The notes under the pieces were generated by a model. It had not been told where the DNA came from. It worked only from the letters and a program-made list of their open reading frames with translations, and did not search any database. A stretch of DNA of 64,000 bases. It comes from Streptomyces sp. NBC_01571. Lineage in GTDB: Bacteria > Actinomycetota > Actinomycetes > Streptomycetales > Streptomycetaceae. Where the stretch lies: NCBI RefSeq assembly GCF_026339875.1, contig NZ_JAPEPZ010000001.1:7440001-7504000 (forward strand), written 5' to 3'. The position numbers were made by a program, and so were the translations under genes. Each line of letters starts with the position of its first letter. Position 1 is the first letter of the stretch. Positions 53,362-60,245 of this stretch are shown here, piece by piece.

Positions 53362-53899
53362 CAAGGCGGCGCCCGCCCGGCTGAGCTGGCCGAACGTCGC
53401 CGACCGACTCGCCGTGGGGCAAGCGGCCGACGCCCGTCCCGGGTACTGACGGGCGGCTGGACCCAGGCGCGAGTGGGGCTCAACCTGGTGCCGCCGGGAG
53501 CAGGTTGTGGGCGTGGAGCCCTTGCGTGTCGCACAGCAAGTTGTCGCCTACGACCGTCCTACGACCGTCCTACGGCCGGATCGCAGGCAGGGGTCGACCA
53601 GGGGCCGACCCTCACGTCCGTCGCCGGGCCCACCGAGGGCGGTGGCCGGCGTCGCCTCCGGCGGGGAGCACAGCTCCCGGCCCGGCTCCCGTGCTGCCAC
53701 TGGCCGAGCCGCCGCACGCGGCTTACTCGGCGGCCGACCGCCGAGCCACCGTGAGGCGCCCTGCCTGCCTGATCGACCAAGACCCTTGACGGCAGTAGTG
53801 ACGGCAACAACCACGAACAACCCCGGCCGAACCCGCACCCCAGCGGACCGATGAATACCGCTTGACCTGCGAAAACGCAGGTAGAGAGGGGTCGCGTAG
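53362..53899. other. Non-coding interval with short repeats at the right end of the integrative element
   Basis: Open frames here overlap each other and lack family features. An 11-bp unit CCTACGACCGT is repeated about three times (53547-53579). The arm-site-like repeat is at 53787-53808. A hairpin CCTGCGAAAACGCAGG at 53866-53881 lies immediately before the Rhs-tip fragment. Confidence 0.55.
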
Positions 53900-54235
53900 C
53901 ACACGTACTATGTGGTGGCGGGGGCCACGCCGGTACTCGTTCATAATTGTCCACGGGTCGTGGGAGGTGCTCCCGGTTCTCGCCCGGGAAAGAATTTCAC
54001 GCCAGCGGGCAGAAGGATCGTCATAGGGAAGAACATAGAAGAGCATGGCGTCGCGACGTGTGAGCTGTGTGGCACCCAGTTGACCAAACCTGCTAAATCA
54101 CAGAGCGGCGTAACGCCGCCTGAATCGGACTGGCAGATTGATCACATCGATCCTAAATCTCGCGGCGGTTCCGGTGACCCCTCTAACGGGCAAGCCCTCT
54201 GTAGAGTCTGCAACCGGGATAAATCGGATAGTTAG
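53900..54235 (+). pseudogene. Orphan Rhs toxin tip: Hint-end motif plus HNH nuclease
   Basis: From 53900 the frame reads HTYYVVAGATPVLVHN, the end of the Hint/pretoxin module that precedes toxins in actinobacterial Rhs proteins. It continues into CELCGTQLTKP...DWQIDHIDPKSRGG...CRVCNRDKSD, an HNH nuclease with its two CxxC pairs and DH catalytic core. A TAG stands immediately before this segment, and no normal start or Rhs body exists upstream. It is therefore a displaced C-terminal cassette that would need recombination into an Rhs gene to be delivered. Lower GC marks it as foreign. Confidence 0.82.
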
Positions 54236-54252
54236 CTATCCTGTCAGCAAAG

Positions 54253-54717
54253 GTGTCGGTCTTGAATCCAACCGATAGTGAAATTCAATTGAAGATCGGT
54301 CGTGATGTCGAAAGTGTGGGATGGTCGTGGATTTGGGTATTTGATCCCGGCGAACCGGCTGTCCCGTCGTTTGCCTACACGATTGGGCTTTTTCGGACAT
54401 TTTCACATCCTGAAGTTGTAGTCGTCGGTCTTCCTGAATCGACGTCTCATGCGGTACTCGAGGCCGTTTTTGACTCTGTTGAATCTGGTGCAAGATACGC
54501 GAGTGGCAGCGTATCGGATGAGATTCTCAATGGGTTTTCGGTGCGATTTGAAGATGTTTCCTCAGTCCTTGCTGAGGAAAATCTGGTACAGGCTTTTGTG
54601 TTCAATTCTGGAGAAGTTGAAGTGCTCCAGATGGTATGGCCTGAGAAGAACGGTAAATTTCCCGGGGACGATGGAGCGCCGAGCTGGCTGGAAGAGCGCC
54701 AAAAACTACACTCGTGA
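54253..54717 (+). CDS. DUF4262 protein, probable immunity partner of the HNH tip
   Basis: The product is 154 residues. VGWSWIWVFDPGEPAVPSFA followed by YTIGLFRTFSHPEVVVVGLP is the DUF4262 signature, a family found beside polymorphic toxins and predicted to give immunity. It lies 17 bp after the HNH cassette on the same strand and is likewise AT-rich compared with the region (many TTT/GAA codons), so the two moved together. GTG 54253 is the likely start; the ribosome binding site is weak. Confidence 0.82.
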   Translation: MSVLNPTDSEIQLKIGRDVESVGWSWIWVFDPGEPAVPSFAYTIGLFRTFSHPEVVVVGLPESTSHAVLEAVFDSVESGARYASGSVSDEILNGFSVRFEDVSSVLAEENLVQAFVFNSGEVEVLQMVWPEKNGKFPGDDGAPSWLEERQKLHS

Positions 54718-54729
54718 TGTGGGGCTGTC

Positions 54730-55595
54730 GTGCACTATCGCTGTGCGCGTGCCGAGCTGTGGGCGTGGTTGAACGGTCATGCCGCCGTGCGGGCCCAGCC
54801 CGCGCTTGCCGACTGGACCGCGTCGTGCCGAGCCACGGGCATGGTCGGTGGATCACCGGAACTGACCCGAAACCTGCTGGCAGACGCGTTGACGGTGCTC
54901 GCGGAACTCCCGGCCCAGGCCGAGCCCCTGCGCGTCTTCGCTGCCCGGGTCCTGAGGGGCGACTCCCACGCACTCGACGACGGTATCCGCCTGTCCACAC
55001 TCTGTCCTTCGTGCTCTGTCGACTCTTCACGTCACCGCCGCGCCGGAGTCCGCGGCGGACCGGCGCGCCCTGTGGACTCGCGCAAGCATCGCCGACGACG
55101 ACCTGTCGTCCGCCGTTCTCGTCGCTGGTCTACCCCCGGCCGGTGACGGTCCGCTCGCCCGTGTGGCCAGATCCAGTACCCGCCGTCTACTCCGTTGAAA
55201 ACCCCCGCATCCCGGCTCTGGCCGTACGCCGCTTCGGTCCGGACTGTCCGCCGCTCGTGTGCACATCCGGCTGGCCCAACAGCGCGGCCATCCACCTCCT
55301 CCGCCTTCTCGCGGATCAGGGCGCCATCCTCCGCTACCGCAGCGACTTCGATGGCGAAGGTATCCGTATCGCCGCCTATCTTCTGGACAAGACGCCGGCT
55401 CGACCCTGGCGCATGACGGCGGGGGGCTACCGGGCCGCGGTCGCCCGCACACCGCACGGACCTGAGCCCGGCCGACTCACCGAGGCTCCCTGGGACCCAG
55501 AGCTGACCCGTGCCATGGCCGAACACGGTACGGCCGTGGTCGAGGAACTGGTGGCCGGCGTCCTGTTGGCGGACCTGATCGAAGCGGCTGGTTGA
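54730..55595 (+). pseudogene. Decayed TIGR02679-family gene (Wadjet JetD-like, DUF2399 end)
   Basis: Homology continues through three frames. The first holds YRCARAELWAWLNGH to GDSHALDDGIRLSTL (54730 to about 55010); the second LRALSTLHVTAAPESAADRR to ADDDLSSAVLVAGLPPAGDG (to about 55160). The third holds SVENPRIPALAVRRFGPD, LVCTSGWPNSAAIHLL and YRSDFDGEGIRIAAYLLDKT, a DUF2399/TOPRIM-type end (to 55595). The N-terminal part is also missing. TIGR02677-02680 clusters are the actinobacterial form of the Wadjet anti-plasmid system; none of the partners is nearby, so this is a remnant. Confidence 0.75.
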
Positions 55596-55712
55596 GTAAC
55601 CTGGTCCGGCCAGTCGTGACGCTCATTTGACGCTCTGGTCGCCCTCACGCTCCTCGGTGAGCGGAGAAAGCTGCTCTGACCTGGTCTTTTCTACATCTTA
55701 CTCAGGCTGACA

Positions 55713-55974
55713 CCTTTCCGATGACGCATCATGTGGAGTGCGTGGCCATTTTGGAGCCTGTTACAAAGGGACTGTGAGCTGCGGTTTCCTTGGGTTTCTC
55801 AGATGCGGCCGGGTGGTGCCTGACCTGTTTCCCGAAGTCCACCGCGTAGAGCATGGTGCAGGTTCCGGCCACATGTCTCACCTGCGGTTTCGTAGCGGGG
55901 CGCGGGTCGAGAACGCTATGCCTCAACTCCGTGAGGGACGGGTTCGGGAACTGTCTTGACGCTCGTTCGACGCT
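55713..55974 (+). repeat. Right island boundary: direct repeat B (displaced methyltransferase 3' end)
   Basis: Repeat partner of 38738-38996. It encodes the last 20 codons and stop of a TRAM methyltransferase (FPMTHHVECVAILEPVTKGL) without the rest of the gene, plus flank, and ends in the identical TTGACGCTCGTTCGACGCT at 55956-55974. A diverged third relative of that motif lies at 55616-55634 (GTGACGCTCATTTGACGCT). The following IS begins within four bases of its end. Confidence 0.82.
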
Positions 55975-56007
55975 AAGACGATGTCTCAGTTGGCGATCGA
56001 GCCCTTC

Positions 56008-56412
56008 CTACAACTCGTACCAATTGCTCAGCGCGCCAGGTTCCCCTGTCTGGATGAAGTCGAGAACGATGTCCCAGGCATGATCGATGGTCAGCGCGAC
56101 GTCTGCGGTGAACGCGTGCAGTTCGTCCATGATCACCACTTCGACCTCGGCGCCCGGTGCCGCGGAATCATCGCCTACATGAAGGGACACCCCGCCATGG
56201 TTGTCGAAGAGGTGGAGGACAGCATGATCTGCATTGAAGCCCAGAGCCAAGTAGGGGAGATCACCGTCTGGCCGCCGAATCTCAAGGTACCCCTGGCCGA
56301 GGCCAGTACTGAGGGCCTTGATGTAAGCCATCAGTTCCTGGACGGTCGAGTGCCGTTCGAGTCCTGAGAACCATCCGGTCTCTAGTGCCGTCGCCGCCCA
56401 CACCACGCTCAC
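56008..56412 (-). CDS. Imm1-family immunity protein
   Basis: The product is 134 residues. LALGFNADHAVLHLFDNHGG in the centre and the end AWDIVLDFIQTGEPGALSNW correspond to the Imm1 family, which neutralises toxins of Rhs/CDI-type polymorphic systems. GTG 56412 is preceded by GGAGGAGCAG. No cognate toxin sits beside it; it lies inside the inverted repeats of an IS, so it appears to be an orphan immunity gene in transit. Confidence 0.78.
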   Translation of the reverse strand: MSVVWAATALETGWFSGLERHSTVQELMAYIKALSTGLGQGYLEIRRPDGDLPYLALGFNADHAVLHLFDNHGGVSLHVGDDSAAPGAEVEVVIMDELHAFTADVALTIDHAWDIVLDFIQTGEPGALSNWYEL

Positions 56413-56464
56413 TCCTGCTCCTCCCGTTCCCGTCACGCTACCTGGCCTTTCTCTCTGGCCGTCT

Positions 56465-57279
56465 TCACGGATGTCCGCCTTGTGCACACCGGCGGTAGCA
56501 GATGAGGGCACTGGCCAATCCAACGAAGGCGAGGAAGTGTTCAGCCTTCCGCTCGTAGCGACGATGCAGTCGACGGCAGCCGTTCAGCCACGACATCGTG
56601 CGCTCAACCACCCAGCGATGCCGCCCCAGACGAGCTGACGACTCGACGCCGCGGCGAGCAATGCGAGGCACTATCTGTCGTCGCCGTAGCCAGTTGCGCA
56701 AGTGGTCGAAGTCGTAGCCCTTGTCTGCGTGCAGTTTGGCCGGCCTTCGGCGGCGCGGACCGAACCGGGAGCGGATCGGCGGGATGCCGCGCATGAGCGG
56801 GATCAGAGCCTGGCTGTCGTGGAGATTGGCACCGGAGATGCCCACGGACAGGGGCAGGCCGTTGCGGTCGCAGATGACGTGAATCTTCGATCCCAGCTTG
56901 CCGCGATCGGTCGGATTCGGTCCGGTCAAGAGCCCCCTTTGACCGCGCGCACGCTCGCCGAGTCGATCGCGCACCGCGACCAGTCCAGCTCTCCGCTCGC
57001 GCCGAGCTGATCCAGCATGACGCGATGCAGTTTGGCCCACACCCGATCCTTCGACCAGTATGTGAAGCGGCGATGGACCGTCTGCCAGGAGGCGCCGAAG
57101 ACCGGAGGTAGTTGTCGCCAGGTGCATCCTGAGGTGGCTACGAAGATGATCGCGGCCAGCACCGCGCGGTCATCGCATCGACGACGGCCTCCACCCTGCA
57201 CACGAGTTGGTGGCTTCGGCGCCACGTTCAGGAAGATCTCCCACAACTCATCAGGCACGAGTCGTTCCACTATCCCCAT
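56465..57279 (-). CDS. IS5-family transposase in two frames
   Basis: The first frame (57279 to about 56930) starts MGIVERLVPDELWEIFLNVA and includes TSGCTWRQLPPVFGASWQTV and the catalytic Asp of RCAIDSASVRA. The second (ending 56465) has GKLGSKIHVICDRNGLPLSV, KLHADKGYDFDHLRNWL and RHRWVVERTMSWLNGCRRL. They join by a -1 step at the run AAAGGGGG near 56932-56940. Whether this is programmed or a mutation cannot be told; related elements use programmed shifts. About 270 residues after joining. Confidence 0.83.
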
Positions 57280-57315
57280 GCCGGAGCAACGACTCAACGC
57301 CAATCAAGACATCGT

Positions 57316-58087
57316 CTAAGTCGACGATGGTGAGGCGGTCCGCCTCACCCCAGTCGCGGGACGGGCCGACGCGGTGGTGGCTGCCGTAGCCCTTGCGCAC
57401 GAGCTGCTGGCCCAGCAAGAGAATCGAAGTGTTCGACTTGCCGGGACCGAAGGCGCTTCGGCCGGGAAACGCCGGCGGGCCCGGCTTGGGCGTCGTCGAC
57501 GTAGTGATCGGCCACTTCGGCATAGGGCCCGGGTCGGTGTGCTGGTTCTCGGACGTCTGGCTGCGGCCGTAGTGCCCGCCCTCGGTCTCCCAGGTGTGCT
57601 CGCTGCGGTTCGCCTCCAGGTCGGGGAGCCCGTCGGCCAGACGTCCGGAGAACTCCCCAACTCCGCGCCCAGGCAGGAATTTTGTCGAGGCCCTTGGCCG
57701 GGGTGTCCCGGGCCGTCGCATACGACATCCCGCTCACGCGGCAGTAGGGGAAGGACAGTGTCTCGACTTGCAGGCACACCCGCCCGGTGCGGTTGGTTCG
57801 CGTGCCCCCGGCAGTGTCGCCGACCGACTTCGACCGGCTGTTCGCCGGGTAGAAGTGGGCGATCCTGCCCGTGAAGGGATCCCAGAGCAGGTGCGGGGCG
57901 GCATTCTGACCGCTCCTGGTGAAGTACTCCACGAGTTTGTCGAACGGTACGAGGTCGCCAAGCTTGGGGGGGTGCCGTTCTTGTCCCAGGTGATGTGCCA
58001 GATCACGCGGGGGTCGTACTGCGTATCGGTGGGTGCGCAGTCGCCGAGCGGGTGTCGCTCAGCCCCGGGCAGCCAGAGATCAGGCAT
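57316..58087 (-). pseudogene. Broken endolysin-like gene (amidase-type domain plus wall-binding end)
   Basis: ATG 58087 starts MPDLWLPGAERHPLGD. Homology then changes frame in a run of seven G (57966-57972, plus strand) to LVEYFTRSGQNAAPHLLWDP and FPYCRVSGMSYATA, and again near 57655 to EHTWETEGGHYGRSQ and AFPGRSAFGPGKSNTSILLL. This is the layout of Streptomyces phage-type lysins with a C-terminal peptidoglycan-binding repeat. The 3' end is cut off by the IS at 57316. Two frameshifts plus truncation make it non-functional. Confidence 0.72.
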
Positions 58088-58467
58088 GGCGCGTTCCTAA
58101 TTCTCCCCCGCGCCAGCTGTGTTGAGCCTGCAGTCCGAGCTTGCCGGTCACGATCGCGACGATCACCCCGACCGCTATCGGGGCGACAAGGGCAGTGACA
58201 GCCAACCGCCTGACGCCTCGGGAACCTTGACGCTCTGTCTCTCGTTGGCGCTTCATTGCGGCAATGTCGTCTTCGATGGCTTTGATCTTCAGCTCGTCGG
58301 TGCGTCGGTGCGTCGGTGCGTCGATCGGCGTCGTACTGGATCTCTGTCACCATCTCGGCGAGCCTCGCGCCGAGTGCCGCGAAGTCGGCACGTAGGTCAT
58401 CGCGCATCTGCTGCACAGCCCGCGGCAGTTCCCATGGCGTGGGGTCCTGGCCCTGGGGCTCGGTCAC
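58080..58467 (-). pseudogene. Frameshifted holin-like membrane protein gene
   Basis: GTG 58467 (after GGAGGA) starts TEPQGQDPTPWELPRAV, with a coiled segment DDLRADFAALGARLAEMVTE. The frame is lost in a tandem 8-bp repeat (GACGCACC, three copies, about 58297-58322). In the next frame follow DELKIKAIEDDIAAMKRQRE and the membrane helix LAVTALVAPIAVGVIVAIV, ending at 58080 in an overlap with the lysin ATG. Size and position fit a holin or its helper. Confidence 0.65.
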
Positions 58468-58619
58468 GGCGCCGTCCTCCATCGTGGCCCCGTGCCGCGC
58501 TTCCAGTCTCAAGACAGGCCCACAATCTCCATGTCCGGGTTCCCGGCCATGAGGGGCGTGACTCGCTTCGGTTGGGGCAGCCGTGCGGGGCGCCCCAACC
58601 GAAGGCCCGCGGGCGCGGG

Positions 58620-59219
58620 TCAGGAGTAGTCGCCGTGTCCGGCCCGGCGCAGGATGTCGCGTTCCCGGCCGGTCTGGGTGTCGAGTGAGTCCTCGTGGTC
58701 GATGACGAGGGTGTCACTGGCCGGTCGGGCTCGTACCTGGGCTCCGTAGGCGTCGGTCGCCTTCACCAGGAGGGCGTCCTGGTGGGCGGCGGGCCAGCTT
58801 TGGATCAGGTAGGACTCCACGACGTCGTCCGTGCTCTGGTCGACAGCTGTGTCCCTGCCGAGCGCGTGGATGCGCAGCCGGTAGAGGCCAGGGCCCTGGG
58901 ATGCCAGAGAGGGGAGATCGGCGGGGTCGTCCGTCATGGGTGTCACCAGCACTTCCCCGGAGGGGGAATGACATGGCATCTCAGCGATCTCTTCCCAGTC
59001 CGGAGCGGGGTCGGGTCGCTGGGAGTGCGGCTCGACCGTGACACGGACGCTGCCGGTGTGGATCCCGGTTGTCACCTCGATGGCGCCGCCGGCAGCGGAC
59101 ACGAGCCCGTTCTGGGTTGCGTCGAGGTCGTCGGCCACGGGCCCTTGCGGGTCCGTGATCTGGAAGAGGTGGTACTCAGCGCGTACCAGGGCTGTTGCTG
59201 TGGCCGGCTCATCGTTCAC
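58620..59219 (-). CDS. Hypothetical protein downstream of the NucA/NucB tail, possible immunity protein
   Basis: The product is 199 residues, acidic, with an alternating beta-like pattern (AEYHLFQITDPQGPVADDLD, VRVTVEPHSQRPDP, GLYRLRIHALGRDT) and no signal, membrane helix or Cys cluster. ATG 59219 overlaps the NucA/NucB stop by 4 bp, the classic placing of an immunity gene after its toxin. I recognise no named family. Confidence 0.65.
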   Translation of the reverse strand: MNDEPATATALVRAEYHLFQITDPQGPVADDLDATQNGLVSAAGGAIEVTTGIHTGSVRVTVEPHSQRPDPAPDWEEIAEMPCHSPSGEVLVTPMTDDPADLPSLASQGPGLYRLRIHALGRDTAVDQSTDDVVESYLIQSWPAAHQDALLVKATDAYGAQVRARPASDTLVIDHEDSLDTQTGRERDILRRAGHGDYS

Positions 59220-59757
59220 GGGGTTTGTCTTCCGGTCTCGTCCGACTGGGGTCTACCTGATCCATACAGGAACCGGTCTCCGTCGAGGACGCGGCTGTAG
59301 GTGTAGAAGCCGTTGAGCGCCCGGCCCGCATCCGTGTTCTGCGTGGCGTTGATCATCCGGCGGCTGAACGGACCGCCGCTGTATCGGGCGTCCTGCCACG
59401 TGCTGGCGAAGGGATACTCGTCGCACGACTTGCCCGAGGGGCGCGGCAGGCTGCTCGGGCAGGCTTTACTGCGGTTCTCGGTGATCTTCGAGCGGTTCGT
59501 GAGCCGCGTCAGGTAGTTCGTCGTGCCGTACTTGCCCGGCAGTCCGGTCGCCTGGGCGTCCTTGATGTGCTTGGCGAGCTCCGGCCACGGCCCCGCCAGG
59601 CTGTAGCTGATCACCGGGACCGCGCGGGTATTCACACAGCCGACCTGCCGGGGAGCGCCGGGCATGTCGTTGTCACAGCGGACATAGACAGTGGACAGTT
59701 TCGTGGCACCTGACGGCGCGACCCATTCCGGGTTGCTGAACCGCCAGGACGCGATGC
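59216..59757 (-). pseudogene. NucA/NucB nuclease tail without N-terminus
   Basis: The frame is open from about 59757 (SWRFSNPEWVAPSGATKLST) but has no usable start before the internal ATG 59665. The signature GKSCDEYPFASTWQDARYSG and the ending NATQNTDAGRALNGFYTYSR are those of NucA/NucB deoxyribonucleases, used as tips of polymorphic toxins and as secreted nucleases. Its 5' side merges into the end of the CDI immunity gene, so it looks like an orphan toxin tip left after exchange. Confidence 0.72.
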
Positions 59758-59769
59758 TCCTTGTTCGGG

Positions 59770-60183
59770 CTAATGCGGAAGGGATGCCCGAAATCTGTCG
59801 GCGTCGTCTCTTAGATAGGGAGAAAGCTCATCGCCAAGCATGTCGAGTACACCCTTGATGTCTTGGGCGAGCTCTGGTGCGTCGGCCCATGTTGTGGCGT
59901 TGCGCGTAAGCACTGCGGTCAACAAGTCATCGTCGAACCAGCCGCCGGCCGTCACTTCTGCAGCCTCGCTCCGCAATACCTCCACTCCCACAGGAAGCAG
60001 CCATGGCAGCCCGACACCCTGTCCGATGAGTCTGGCCAATTGCTCCACCGTCAAATCGCTGATCGGACTCTTCCGCAGAGCGTGCACTGCTCGTACAAGC
60101 GCCGTGGCATCACTGGGTGGGTCGGGCCACCGACGCCCTTCGAGGTCCTCGATGGAGCGGCTTCGATCAAAAGACAGGTTCAT
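59770..60183 (-). CDS. CDI-type immunity protein for the Rhs toxin
   Basis: The product is 137 residues. RSIEDLEGRRWPDPPSDATA and LVRAVHALRKSPISDLTVEQ, then LARLIGQGVGLPWLLPVGVE, match the contact-dependent growth inhibition immunity family (CdiI_2-like). It starts 62 bp after the Rhs stop, so it is the expected antidote for the current Rhs tip. Confidence 0.82.
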   Translation of the reverse strand: MNLSFDRSRSIEDLEGRRWPDPPSDATALVRAVHALRKSPISDLTVEQLARLIGQGVGLPWLLPVGVEVLRSEAAEVTAGGWFDDDLLTAVLTRNATTWADAPELAQDIKGVLDMLGDELSPYLRDDADRFRASLPH

Positions 60184-60245
60184 GAGTGGCTCTTCTTGAA
60201 GTGATGCAGTGACAGTCCGAGATGGTGAGACGCGCCTCTCGGACT

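Larger units (their letters stand above)
49174..53808. mobile_element. Minimal AICE-like integrative element (int-xis-rep / GntR)
   Basis: int, xis and a pSAM2-type replication initiator form one minus-strand operon with a divergent GntR regulator. A 22-23-nt repeat built of TGACGGCA units lies just outside int (49174-49196) and again at 53787-53808, as expected for recombinase arm sites at both ends. There is no FtsK-like TraSA translocase, spread gene or Nudix gene, so self-transfer looks lost. No long identical att core was found outside the repeats, so the exact ends are uncertain. Confidence 0.6.
38738..55974. mobile_element. Genomic island of about 17 kb at the 3' end of an RNA methyltransferase gene
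   Basis: It is bounded by the direct repeats A and B. It contains a putative defence locus, an IS5-family element, a minimal int-xis-rep-GntR element, an Rhs toxin tip with DUF4262 partner, and a decayed TIGR02679 gene. Gene content, lower GC in parts (53.9-54.7 kb) and irregular codon use contrast with the core chromosome on the left. Integration at a conserved gene end with restoration of the reading frame is typical of site-specific recombinase islands. Confidence 0.78.
55978..57315 (-). mobile_element. IS5-family element carrying an Imm1 gene, about 1.34 kb
   Basis: The inverted ends match at 19 of 23 positions: 55973-55995 (CTAAGACGATGTCT...TTGGCG) against the complement of 57298-57320 (CTTAGACGATGTCT...TTGGCG). 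CTAAG lies at both outer edges (55973-55977 and 57316-57320), the same flank as the other IS in this window, fitting an IS5-type target duplication. Besides the transposase, the interval includes a complete immunity gene, making the element about 450 bp longer than usual for the group. Confidence 0.68.

Noticed and set aside
53335..53854. Several overlapping plus- and minus-strand frames right of the 149-bp duplication
   Set aside because: They contradict each other, lack starts with Shine-Dalgarno sites and show no protein family; the stretch looks like the end of the integrative element.
53866..53881. Hairpin CCTGCGAAAACGCAGG as a tRNA anticodon arm or att core
   Set aside because: No cloverleaf or CCA-proximal T-arm around it, and no identical copy near 49.1 kb, so neither a tRNA nor a proven att core.
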